Assembly (NCBI GenBank): GCA_029204225.1
Contig: MU835782.1
Coordinates: forward strand, 1 to 36,390
Reading direction: 5' to 3'
DNA length: 36,390 nt
DNA from: Diphasiastrum complanatum
Taxonomy: Eukaryota > Streptophyta > Lycopodiopsida > Lycopodiales > Lycopodiaceae
Part shown: positions 12,570-23,049 of the stretch, in pieces
Position numbering within the stretch: the stretch's first letter is position 1
How the letters are laid out: every line of letters begins with the position of its first letter
Notes under the pieces: model-generated
What the model saw: only the letters and a program-made list of their open reading frames with translations
Databases searched by the model: none
What the model was told of the DNA's origin: nothing
Program-made: the position numbers and the translations under genes

Positions 12570-13798
12570 AAAATTTTGTGCCAGTGGTGATGTTGGTGGC
12601 GTTGGCATAGTAATCAGTGTGGGTGGGGTGGTGGCTTCATCTGATTGACCTGTGGCTTGAGTTACTGCCGTATCAGGTGGTTGTGTAGATGTAGTTGCTC
12701 CATCACCCCCGTCGATGACATGTGAGGGTGGCGAGTGTTGTTGTGATGTCATGGATGAGCTGCCAGCATCTGAGGTGGAACCATCTGAAACTGATTCCAC
12801 CGGTGATGTGCTCCCAGCTTGAAGCTTCTCTTGCCTCCGTTGTTGTCGTGTGCTCGGCAACTGAGCCTTTGAGGTATCTGCCCGTTGAGCTCCGGAAGTT
12901 GTAGTTGTTTGTGGATCTTGTGGTGGGCTTCTTGGCTTCTACACCAGAGGGAGGATACTGGTGTTGACTCGTTTAGCCTAGGATCTCGATGGTGAAGTGT
13001 TCCTTGCACACTTGGACTTCTTGTGTGCAATGGGAATTTCCCATGCCTTGTCCACAAGCTGCAGCTGTTGTTGAAGCTTTTGCCCGTTCTGTACTTGGTG
13101 AAGAGTGATATCTGTCATCGGATATCCCAATACTGTGATGGGCTGCTTGTTGTTAATGCACTCATGAACTCAATTCGAAACAAACTATGCCCAGTCATAG
13201 AGATTCTAGGAGTGCAGTCGTGAATCTGCCATCATGTGAAATAGGGACATGGGTACCCTCTGCAACTTTTTCCTTGGTCGTTGTGTGCACTTTGTCAAGT
13301 ACGCGCATGCCGCTTGTAATTGGCAATCATTGATTGCGTCAACTCGATACCCGTCCTTGTTTTTCCAGTTTGTCACTGATGGATCAATAAATTTGAAATA
13401 CGTTGTTTGCTCGATTTTCTTAAGTGTTCTTGTGATAGCATTGGGTCCTCTTGGGAACCCAAAAGGTTGCAAGTCGGCCGGTGCAAATGATAGGTTGTAA
13501 ACATAGTTCCTCATAAGAGGGACTATTAGCTGGCACGACCTTGCAGTAGCATTGTAGTTGGCGTAGATCATGTGCACGAGATAGGGATTTTGATACCCCA
13601 TTAGGACAGACATTTGAAACTCAATTGCTTGAAGGAAAGGTGTTGCATGTTGGTAACAGTGTTGCATTTCTGTAATGTCCAATGTGGATAAGTGGATGTC
13701 GAGCTTATTGGTTGCGGGGTCATCAGAGCTGGAGGGAGGGTTGATAGACATGATGAAGAAATTGGACAAAGAGAGAAACAAATAGTCTGGAAAAAGGG

Positions 13799-14251
13799 GG
13801 TCGGTGGAGATGGGAGCGGAGGGCGTCGGCTGAGATGGAAGGAAAAGGTGTCGGTTGAGATGGAATGAAAATGCGTCGGCTGAGATGGAGTGAAAAAGGC
13901 GTCGACTGAGATGGAAGGAAAATGCGTCGGCTGAGATGGAATGAAAATGCGTCGGCTGAGATGGAGTGGAAAAGACGTCGGCTGAGATGGAAGGAAAATG
14001 CATTGACTGAGATGGAATGAAAATGTGTCGGCTGAGATGGAGTGGAAAAGGCGTCGGCTGAGATGGAAGGAAAATGCGTCGGCTGAGATGGAGTGGAAAA
14101 GGCGTCGGCTGAGATGGAAGAAAAATGTGTCGGCTGAGATGGAATGAAAATGCGTCGGCTGAGATGGAAGGAAAATGGGTCGGTTGAGATGGAGTGGAAA
14201 AAGTGTCGGCTAAGATGGAGGGAAAATGCGTCGGCTGAGATGGAGTGAAAG
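13799..14251. repeat. Minisatellite array 1, 25-26-bp unit
   Basis: About 18 copies of a unit built on GCGTCGGCTGAGATGGA followed by an A/G-rich tail. Units alternate GGAATGAAAAT, GGAGTGGAAAAG and GGAAGGAAAAT endings. The array lies immediately upstream of the aORF ATG on the minus strand and is open in that frame, where it codes repeats around SISADAFSFHL. Related to array 2 by the shared core GTCGGYTGAGATKGAA. Confidence 0.95.
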
Positions 14252-14828
14252 AAATGGACTGTGAGAAACTGAGGATGGGAAGGAGGGTGTTTGAAAGTGG
14301 AGGTGTTGTGGATGGAAGGGTATGGAGGATGTGTGGTAATTGAAGTATGGTGTGAACAATGGGTTGTAGAGGTTTCGAAAAAGAAGATGTGGGTATATGG
14401 TTGTGACTAAGCGGAAGAGGTTAAGAAGATTGTTTGGAGAGGATGAAAATTGTGGAAGATTAAAAGTTGATGCTCAATAGTGTAACGGAAGCGTTTGGAA
14501 TGCTTGCGTGACACTACCCCTCAACATGTGAAATGTATCAAATGCTTTGTTCTCCACTGGTGATATTAGGGTTGGAAACGGTTTGTGATGGCGCTCTCAA
14601 TGAAAAACACACGAGGATGGCTGAAACTGGGTGGAGATGGTGTAGAAGCACTGACGGATGCATCGGATGAGAGAGCGCTAGGATCGTGTAGGAGAGTCTG
14701 AAAATCGCCATAGGATCGTTGCCAGGGAGCTCCAGAGTTCGCACTTCGCTGAGGTGTGAAATGTGGTCGAAGTGGTGGCATTTATGGATGTCTTTGGGTG
14801 GGCGCGGGCGCGATGGGACGTGTTTGTA
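14252..14828. other. Spacer between the two minisatellites
   Basis: About 580 bp, purine-rich on the plus strand in its first half. Short overlapping minus-strand ORFs of 68-71 codons are present, but I recognise no domain. Probably the untranslated spacer upstream of the aORF. Confidence 0.5.
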
Positions 14829-15246
14829 GCGTCGATCGAGATTTATATGAAGTCACGTCGGTCAAGATCTTATGAAAGTCCGTCGGTTGAGATCTTATGA
14901 AAATACGTCGGTCGAGATTGAAGTGGATCCCATCGGTTGAGATTGAAGTGGATGCCGTCGGTTGAGATTGAAGCGAATCCCGTCGGTTGAGATTGAAGCG
15001 GATCTCGTCGGTTGAGATTGAAGCAGATCCCGTCGATTGAGATTGAAGTGCATTCCGTCGGTTGAGATTGAAGTGGATCCCGTCGTTTGAGATTGAAGCG
15101 GATCCCATCGGTTGAGATTGAAGGGGATCCTGTCGGTTGAGATTAACGCGGATCCCGTCAGTTGAGATTGAAGCGGATCCCGTTGGTTGAGACTGAAGTG
15201 GATCTCGTCGGTTGAAATTGAAGCGGATCCCATCGGTTGAGATTTG
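14829..15246. repeat. Minisatellite array 2, 25-bp unit
   Basis: About 16-17 tandem copies. The clearest units are exactly 25 bp, GATCCCGTCGGTTGAGATTG followed by AAGCG, with scattered substitutions. The first few units (14829-14910) are more divergent and 26-27 bp long. No minus-strand frame contains a stop in the consensus, so two overlapping ORFs (14782-15108 and 14895-15233) both read through it as 25-residue peptide repeats (for example SASISTDGIRFNLNRR). Confidence 0.95.
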
Positions 15247-15584
15247 TCAAAACCTCAATATGAAGGAATGGATCTGTTGTATGCAAGTGAAGAACTTCAA
15301 GGGGAAAAAATACGATTGCGGCCTAGAGTAGAAGTTCTTATGAAAATAGTGTATCCCCAAGGATGTTTGTATGCCGAAGATACCAGTTAGACACAGAGAT
15401 GAGGTGGCTAAAGTGTGAGAACCAGTTCCTATGGTGTAGCCTATCATTTGTTGATCTAGGACCTTCATGACCCATGAGTATGTATATGAAAGAAACGAGG
15501 CATGCAAAACTAGAAGTAAAAATAAAATTAAATTAAAAATAATAAAATAAAGAGAAATGTAGAATATGTACTAGGAAAAAGATG
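15247..15584 (-). other. Region between integrase C-terminus and minisatellite
   Basis: Contains one minus-strand ORF (15247-15507, 86 codons, aromatic-rich) with no family I recognise, and an A-rich stretch at about 15510-15575. Possibly the former 3' end of pol. Confidence 0.4.
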
Positions 15585-16388
15585 TTAAATTGGGTCAACA
15601 AAAACCAACTCTTTGTAATATTGCCGTAGACGACCACCGTTTACGACAGTGTCTAGGAGTATCCCATCAAGTGTTTGTAATTGGACGGCACCATTAGGAA
15701 ATTTTTTATTTATAACGTATGGTCCCTCACTTCTGAACTTCAATTTGCCGGGGTGCTTCTTTGATGTATAAAGAAGCACCTGGTCACCTAAGTGTAGATC
15801 TTTATTGCGCAGGTGACGGTCATGCCAGGTCTTTTGGCGTTGTTTGTTAACTGGTTGTGCGTGATAAGATATTAGTCTTGTCTCCCATAACTAGGCTAAT
15901 GTAAATAGCCTAGTTTTGACTTGTTGTTTTATTGAAGCCTTTTCACAGAGATATGTTGAAAAAGCTTCTGTAACTCTTAGCGAAGGGACTAAGAATTCTA
16001 TGGGCATTACTGCTTCTTGACCATATACTAAGTGGAAAGGTGTAATCCACCCAGTGGCTTTCTTCGGGGTGGTGCGGTAAGCCCAGATAGCTGAGAAAAG
16101 TTTTGTTTCCCAATCAGAGCGACTGGTTTCAACTATCTTGGTTAAAATTGTACAGATCGTCTTGTTAGTTGATTTAGCCTGGCCATTACACCTAGGATAG
16201 TACGGTGTACTTATTCTGTGAACGACAAGGTAATGGTGTAGGAGATTATCAATGACAGCATTTAAAAAATGCATGCCACGATTACTAACAAGCTCTATGG
16301 GATAGCCAAAACGGGTAATAATGTTTTCGTAAAGAAAACGTGCAACTGTTTTGCGTTGGCGTCCTTCGTTGCTCGAGCCTCCACCCAC
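15585..16388 (-). pseudogene. Integrase catalytic core (C-terminal part) and C-terminal domain
   Basis: One minus-strand frame broken by TAG at 15891-15893. It carries RFGYPIELVSNRGMHF, then the core's NGQAKSTNK and WAYRTTPKKATGWTPF-like region, then WHDRHL, LGDQVLLYTSKKHPGKL and GPYVINKKFPNGAVQL, which are the GPY/F-type C-terminal domain. In active integrases of this clade the second catalytic residue is Asp in the SDRG context and the third is Glu in NGQxE. Here they are Asn (codon 16281-16283) and Lys (codon 16173-16175). The enzyme, which would insert the cDNA into host DNA, should be inactive even apart from the stop and the frameshift near 16340 that separates it from the upstream part. 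Confidence 0.88.
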
Positions 16389-17387
16389 TTAGTGGCGTAA
16401 TCTGTGGCTATGAGGATGTATCGAACTTGGGTATGTTTTGCTGTTGGACTGATTGGTCCAACAAAGTCAATCTCACACTTATGGAACACTTCGTCTTCTA
16501 TAATGGGAGTCAATGGTGTGAAGTCTGCTTTGGTATTTTTCTTTGCTTGTTGACAGACATCACACGTTTTAATGACAACAAACGTGTCTTTAAACAAAGA
16601 TGGCCACCACAATCTCGCTCGAAGAATAATCTTCGCTGTGGCTTCAGCAGAAAATTGGCCACCTCCAATGCCCTCATGAGCTGGAGATATTATCGGTCGT
16701 ATCTCAAATTCATAAGCACATCGTCGAATAATGTCGTCAGTGCCCCTTTTGTAAAGTTGTCCCGCAATTAACTGAAAGGGCGTTGCTTTTACTAAAAAAT
16801 TTCTTTTTTTTGTTGTACTCAAGCCTTTTTTTAGTCGGCCTGTTGTGAGGAACTGAGTGATCTCCTCAGCCCATAAGGGTGTAGCATCGATCTGAAAAAG
16901 GCATGCATCAGGAAGATCATCGTTGACTAGTGCAGTTGCTTTTTCAACACTTGGTAGTCTGGAAAGGTGATCCGCCATGAAATGTTGGGTCCCTTTCCGA
17001 ACGACTACACGGAAATTAAATTTCTTCAAAATCAGTAGCCATCGAGCTATTCGTCCCGTCTTACAGGACTTATTAACGATATATAGAAGTGCTTGATGGT
17101 CTGTGTAGAAAGCAAAGGTCTGGCCTAATAAATAATGTCTTAGTTGTTGTACAGCGTAGACCATCGCCAATGCGTCTCTCTCGGTAGTTGTATAGTTTAC
17201 TTCAGCAGGCACGAGTTGCCGGCTTAAGAAACGTATGGGAAAGTCTTTGTTATACTCGTTCGGTTGTGCAAGAAGACCTCCAATGGCATACTTACTTGCG
17301 TCAGTATGCACATGGAACTCTTTCGTGTAATCTGGCGAGCGGAGTATGGGAGCCATCGTGAGGGCTGTTTTCAACTCCTCAAAGGCC
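16295..17387 (-). pseudogene. RNase H and integrase N-terminal zinc domain with start of core
   Basis: A 359-codon open stretch following a TGA just upstream. RNase H: TDASKYAIGG, TTTERDALAMVYA and FYTDHQALLYI hold the expected Asp, Glu and Asp; GTQHFMADHLSRL is the end motif. Integrase zinc domain: AHEGIGGGQF...TCDVCQQAK. The second His of the HHCC motif (normally GGHF) is Gln, while both Cys remain. The core starts with CEIDFVGP (first catalytic Asp) and TDYATKWVEA, then the frame is lost near 16340. RNase H would remove the RNA template strand during reverse transcription. Confidence 0.9.
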
Positions 17388-18458
17388 TTAATTCATTCTT
17401 CGATCCAGCGAGGATCTACCACAACTAAATAAACGAGGCGTGCCTTGCCGGCAAAGTCGATTATAAAGATGCGATAATAGTTGGTATGACTGAGGAAGAC
17501 ATATACTTCCTTCACTGTTGCAGGTAGGGGCATGTCCATGATAACCTTGATTTTTGACGGGTCGGTAGAAATATCGTCCTTTGATATTATATGCCCGAGT
17601 ACAACCCCGTGGGTGACCCATATTTGGCATTTATCAGGGTTTAGTGAGATGCCAAACCTACGACAGCGAATGAAGATTTTCTCCAAAGCGTCTAGGTGCG
17701 TAGCAACGGAAGAATTTACACCTAGATCGTCGAGATACCACGACCCGATGTAACAGATCTTGAAAGGCCAGTTGCATGACCCATTGGAATGTTGAGGGGG
17801 CGTTATATAAGCCAAAAGGCATAACGTTATAAGTGTAAACCTCGTTCTCTGTGGCAAAGGCTGTTTTATGTTTATCTTCAGGGGCTATTTGACCAAGGAA
17901 ATAACCGCTGAATCCATCCACGAAGCTGAAAGCTTCAGTTCCTGCCATTTCCTCTAATATTTGGGTCGTTAAGGGCAAGGGAAAATGGTCTTTCTTCGTA
18001 ACCGCATTAAGGTTCTTGAGGTCGACACAGATACAAAGCTTGCCATTTTTCTTGGGTACAACCACTATGGGTGATTACCAATCAGTATGTTGGACCTCAT
18101 AAATGAAGCCAACATCCAGCAATTTCTTAATATCCTCATTGATCCTCTCACGATAGACGGGGTTACTGCGGTAAGGTTTGGCCCTAACAGGCTTAGCATT
18201 GTCTTCTAGAGGAATCCGATGTACTACTATTTTAGGGGGAATTCCTTTCATTTCGGTATAATTCCATGCAAATACATCTCTGTATTTGCGTAATAAAGTC
18301 TCTAGATCAGACAATTGGGTTGATGACAGATGTGCACCAACATGAACTATTCGATCTATGTCCTCGTCAGGATCTTTAAGGTTTAGTGGAATTGTCTTAG
18401 CGGATTCTTCAAAGGAATTGGAACTTATCCGTATGTTCTTCCTCTCACAAAAATTCAT
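17388..18458 (-). pseudogene. Reverse transcriptase (OTA-type Ty3/gypsy)
   Basis: Starts with LRKYRDVFAWNYTEMKGI and the His-Arg-Ile and Pro-Tyr-Arg positions typical of plant OTA elements. It continues after a TAA at 18075-18077 with VVPKKNGKLCICVDLKNLN, SFVDGFSGYF and KTAFATENEVYTYNVMPFGL, then loses frame near 17740. In the next frame the catalytic YLDD is intact at 17726-17737, followed by LNPDKCQ, GVVLGHIIS and YYRIFI. No aspartic protease lies between the gag knuckles and RT: only about 165 codons separate them and no D-S/T-G signature is seen. Gag and pol frames differ. Confidence 0.92.
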
Positions 18459-19335
18459 CTCGAAATTCGTTGTATTGCCTTTGTTCGACTTTTGGGTCCG
18501 AGTAGTGTTTGGGTAATGTGGAGGCCGTCAAATGGCTTCCATGTGGGTTAGCTGATTTTCCATGGTTTTGCTGCTGTTCTTGTTGTTGGCGTTGTGCTCT
18601 AGTAAGAACTCTAACAGGTTCGGATGTGATGTGATGTGCTGGAAGGATCCTGTTAGGTTGTTTAGGATAGTCTTTGAAGCTGTGTTTGCGAACACAGTCG
18701 GGACATTCTGCATAGTATTGGTTTTTTACTTTACAGTCAGCCATGAAATGTCCTGTTTCACCATAGATAAAGCAGCGGTTGCTCATTGGTCCAGTGGCGA
18801 TAGTGTAACCATCTTGGATGGCTAGCTGTGTTGGGTTTTCTTGTAGTGTGAAATACTCAGCTTGTTTGCACGAGCATGAGTTGTCGGTTGGATAATGGTG
18901 ATGGCTAGATGATGGAATTGATGTATCATGATGATATGAGTGATCGTAGGAGTTTTCTACCAGGTGTGCGTGGGCAGACTCTCGAGGATGTCTATGTTCT
19001 TGTGATCCTACATCCTGTTGTCCTCGTGGTGGTGGTCCTAAGAGTGCCAGCTGTGGTTGAGGGTCATGTCTAGGTTGTCTAGGCTACTCTTGTATATGGA
19101 CCTGGTTGTTTCGTGGTGGATAGGGCGTGTGTTGTTGCTGTGAAACAAATGGTTGTCGAGGAGGTTGATAATGTCTTCCTGATTGGTTGTGAGGCTGATT
19201 CCACGGGTTATAATAGCAATAAAGGGAGGTATGCTCCATAAAGTCACAGATTTCACATTTGATCAAGGAGGTATCTGGGACCGGTTGGTATGAAGGGCAC
19301 TCATTGCCAGTGTGTGCACCTCGGTAGTGAGGGCA
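18445..19335 (-). pseudogene. Gag C-terminal remnant with four zinc-knuckle motifs
   Basis: One minus-strand frame with a single TAG near 19084. Motif 1 (19297-19335) CPHYRGAHTGNEC has Tyr for the second Cys; motif 2 (19216-19257) CEICDFMEHTSLYC is complete; motif 3 (18733-18774) CFIYGETGHFMADC has Tyr for the second Cys; motif 4 (18667-18705) CPDCVRKHSFKDY has Tyr for the last Cys. A linker of about 150 residues, rich in Pro, Gln and His, separates the pairs. Nucleocapsid zinc knuckles bind RNA. The capsid domain that should precede them is absent: only about 90 bp lie between motif 1 and the LTR. Confidence 0.8.
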
Positions 19336-20342
19336 CCACGTGTCCTCTCATGTATGATGGATTTGGCCAGTGGGTAATAGACATGGCGTCAAACTTTGGA
19401 TAGACTTAAGAGTCTTTTGTGAGGCTGTCACATACCACCTCATTAATTTTTTGATGGTTGGGTTCGTTTGTCAGATCTTGCGGCATGGTGAGCATGGTGA
19501 ACAGTGTGATCGTCAGGATTAGGTGTCCATCTGGATGATCTAGGATCTTGGTTTACCTGAGATCTAAGACAATAGGGCTTGTTTTCATCATTTGGATGAT
19601 TAGTTGGTGTGAACTCATCCATAACTCCTTCTGGTGGTAAATTGGCCATGAGAACTGATTTGACTCTCTTTTTGTTGTTTTATTTGTTTGACTATTTTTG
19701 CTATTTTTTGAAATATGTGAAGGACAGTACCTTAAACTTTTGATAGGAATTCTATGAAAAAGGTTTGTCGGATCAAAGTAGAGCTTGTTGGATGCAAAAC
19801 TAGTGACAATGTCGGATGAAAAAGTGTAAGGACAGTGTCAGATGCAACTGTGTCGGATGGAAAGTTTGTGGTTGTGTTTTGAGATGATATTCTTGTCTAC
19901 AGTAAGACCTTTGAGTAGCACATAGAGCATATCAGAACTATCTTCATAAAGCTCATGAGTTACTCTACACTAAAGAATCCTAGTGTGAATTATTTAAGCA
20001 TGAACTGACTTATGGGATCAAGATTGTGTGAAGAAATACTAAGATCCAATATGTCCCTTTGATCTTTGGTTATGAATAACAACAGATCTAGCACCATTGA
20101 CAATGTAGAAATCTAACATCTACTACACATAGAAGATGCAAACTCAACAAGATCTTGATCAAACATCAAATATATGATAAAATGTATTTGTTTTCCGTAC
20201 ACTAATAGTAAGGTACTACATTTCAGACGTGTGGATCCAATAATCAACATACAATTGCATTCTACACACAAAATTGCAAGATATCAACACTATAGTGCAC
20301 CAATGGATATATGAACCAAAAGAGAACTCATGTATAAGCTTG

Positions 20343-20444
<102 letters not shown>

Positions 20445-21330
20445 TATCTCTTCCTATGCTTGTACATTATTTATAACAGGTCTATGCCCTATTTGGATGT
20501 CCTTCTCCAATCTTATCAACAATGGAAAACTTCTAGATCTAAAATCCTACTCACAATTAGACTAGATTCATGTGTGATAAGGTTGCTTGGTGTTCAGAGA
20601 TTCCTCTGAATCTGTGAACACGGAATTATCTCTTGGTTTCTTCTTCTTCTTTACCGTTCTTTACGGTTCTTACGGTTCTTCTTGTTAGAACGGTTAACAC
20701 ATGGATGGGTTACTCAAATTTCAAAATGTATTTCCCAGCCTGTCAATGGGAGACACAGTTCCGATACTCAGCTACATGCAAAAAACCAGCCATGTAACCA
20801 TCTACAGCTCAAGAGGATCAGCGTTCTGGTACAGGGAGCAATCCTACCACTATCTACTAGTTTAGAAAACAATCAAGAACAAGATTAACTACTGAAACAA
20901 GAATCAAGATTCAAGAAACAAGAAACAAGATTCAAGAAACAAGATTCCTAGCAGCATTTTAATAATCTAAGAATCAAGAAACACTCATTACTTGATGCTT
21001 AGATTACTCAAGAACAATCAAGAACTGGGTTGCAAGGGAGTATGCAAGATCTACACCACAAACCAGCCTATCTAGTTTACTTGAATGATGATTACTACCT
21101 TATTCCACAAACAAGAACTGAATCCCAATCCACAACTAAGCAAGAAACAAGAAACAAGAACCTAGTTAATCCACAATGCAAAGGAATCAAACATGCTCAT
21201 AGAAATCTCACTCAAGAACATTGCCATGAACAAGGATCTTAGCTATCATCAAGAACTCGTGGAGGATCCTCTTTATCAGCTCAAGAAAACTTGACAATAC
21301 ATTCAAAGCTCCCTCACAAGAGAGGGGGGA

Positions 21331-21340
21331 CCTTAAATAA
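21331..21340 (-). promoter_or_regulatory. TATA-like box of the 5' LTR
   Basis: TTATTTAAGG on the minus strand, also present in the left LTR (9741-9750), about 375 bp from the outer LTR end. It is the best core-promoter candidate for transcription of the element. Confidence 0.4.
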
Positions 21341-21712
21341 GCAAGAAGGCTGCCCATGTGGAGCCCATGTGGCAATTCCACCAAATTAGAAATGACATGT
21401 GGAATTTGCCCTTCTACTAAAGGTCACCATCAAAAGGTGGCTCACTCTAACTAATTTAAGGGGGGTCTACCTTTATTTACAATGCCTAGGAAATATTACT
21501 AGCTCCTACATGGCCATTCCTTCTTTGAGATACACCATGTAGGCTCACATAGATAACTCATTGTCTTCCTACCTAGTACTTCCTCAGCTCTCATGCTCGG
21601 CTCTCAGCTTCTTCTGCTCTCTTCCTTCTGAGACCTCCTCGGTGATGGGTGAGAGATAACTTGTGTCTTCAGCTTGGCTTGGCACTTGGAGATTCTCTAG
21701 AATCTGCTAACA

Positions 21713-22572
21713 CGTGGGCCACTATGTGCAACAAAAGCATGAAGTGTTTTTGGACTAGATAATGGTTGTTTGGAGGCTCATTGTCATGGCTCGACAAAGA
21801 GGATGTGCCATTATATCCTTACAATGGGCTTACAAACACCCATTATTATGTCTAATGTGTCATGAGAATCTTTATGAAGAAATAATTTTTGAGATTATGT
21901 CAATGGTTTCAATAGTGAATTACATCCAATCAAATTTGTAAAAAAGAATGAGATCTATAATGCCCTAGGTAAAGATAGTCCCCAAATTCTGAACCATCAA
22001 TTCATGTAAGATTTGAGATGACAAACATTATGAATACAATACTTATTGACTATCTAGCATTTAAAAATTTTTAGCCAAGAAGAGTCCTTAATTTTTAGAT
22101 TTTATGGATCAATTTTTTTGAAAACTTAGCGCAATTTTTTATGAAGGTTGTAATGAATATATATTTCCACTAAAAGCTTGTCCAAATCAAGATATTTGAA
22201 CTTGTCTAAATCAAGATCTTTGACAAGACATCACCATAGTTATAAAATCCTTAATTGCCCATTGCCACCACAAAATATCTCTACAAACGAGCCATATGTG
22301 GTGGCTAGGCAACATCAAATACATTTCAACCACCCATATACCAACACAACATCTAGTCAAAATTTCAAAAATAAGAGAAGAGTCCATTGCAATGAGTAGA
22401 GTTGTTGACCGCCAACAAAAGGGTGCAAGCTCAAATTCCAACCACTTTGTAGTGACATATAAGGAGCTCAACTCTGTCCTTGGCCATATATGTTCTGTAT
22501 AACAACCACTAGTTACTTAATGATGTATGCCCAAAAAAAAAATACAAGAGATTAAAAAGTTTCAAAAGAAAA
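21713..22572. other. AT-rich flank of the element, no gene recognised
   Basis: Short ORFs of 68-86 codons only, no recognisable domain. It is the host or older-element sequence on the right side of the insertion. Confidence 0.4.
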
Positions 22573-22601
22573 CTATATATATATATATATATATATATAT
22601 C
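22573..22601. repeat. (TA)n microsatellite
   Basis: About 14 TA dinucleotides flanked by CTATAG. Confidence 0.95.
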
Positions 22602-22862
22602 TATAGATCTCAAAACCATGAAGCTTATACACCTAGTACGTAATGTAACCACTTTTTACATTTTTCATCTATGCGTCTCGTTTTTCTTCATGAAAATGTA
22701 AAAATTGACATACCTTTTTTTGATGTAATGTCATCTGTGAGCCTCCCTTTTTTTTCCCAAACTTTTTTGCATGCACATTCCGAATGTCAGAAAGTGCTTG
22801 GAAAAACAAAATTATAACAAAATAAAAGATTTAAAAAAATGTAAAAAATAAAATTACGTGTG

Positions 22863-22976
22863 GTGGAAGGCCCCCATCAAGGGCCTTAAGTGCAGGGAGG
22901 GCCCTTGCCCAAGGGCGGGAGCTGGAGGGTAGGGCCCTGACCTGCACGGAAGGCCCTCGGCCCTCGAGCCTTCCAC
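22863..22976. repeat. 114-bp GC-rich foldback (imperfect hairpin)
   Basis: Nested inverted repeats in register: GTGGAAGGC (22863-22871) with GCCTTCCAC (22968-22976); AGGGCCTT (22880-22887) with AAGGCCCT (22950-22957); GTGCAGG (22890-22896) with CCTGCAC (22941-22947). The central part again holds AGGGCCC palindromes. It is a GC-rich island in AT-rich surroundings, about 1 kb upstream of the ORMDL start codon. Confidence 0.75.
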
Positions 22977-23049
22977 GACGTAATGATAGGTGTGAGAGTG
23001 AAGAGATATAATGCTCAAGTGGAGAGAGAACGATAATTCATGAGGAGAT

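Larger units (their letters stand above)
10266..13751 (-). pseudogene. Decayed additional ORF (aORF) between integrase and 3' LTR
   Basis: Read on the minus strand from the ATG at 13751, one frame runs to about 12570. It then slips at a C22 tract, continues in a second frame from about 12540 to 11566, and returns to the first frame from about 11640 to TAG at 10266-10268. In-frame stops occur, for example at 13206-13208, 11863-11865, 11806-11808, 10818-10820, 10725-10727, 10635-10637 and 10443-10445. The frame is about 1160 codons. Order: an N-terminal globular domain (13751-13209) with NPYLVHMIYANYN and LSFAPADLQPFGFPRGP, reminiscent of the 'putative plant transposon protein' domain; a Ser/Thr/Gln/Pro-rich segment; about 21 consecutive prolines; a Gln/Lys/Glu-rich coiled coil; a Pro-rich linker; and an acidic/basic C-terminal part ending in a Lys/Arg cluster. 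Position and orientation match the env-like or additional ORFs of OTA elements. Function unknown. Confidence 0.6.

Noticed and set aside
12224-12648. Plus-strand Gly-rich and Pro-rich ORFs
   Set aside because: They are shadows of the minus-strand aORF across its GGAGGT and poly-C tracts.
13799-15246. CRISPR-like array
   Set aside because: Units are head-to-tail 25-bp minisatellites with no unique spacers, in a plant retroelement.
16340-16771. 143-codon plus-strand ORF
   Set aside because: It lies antisense over integrase, which has unmistakable motifs on the minus strand.
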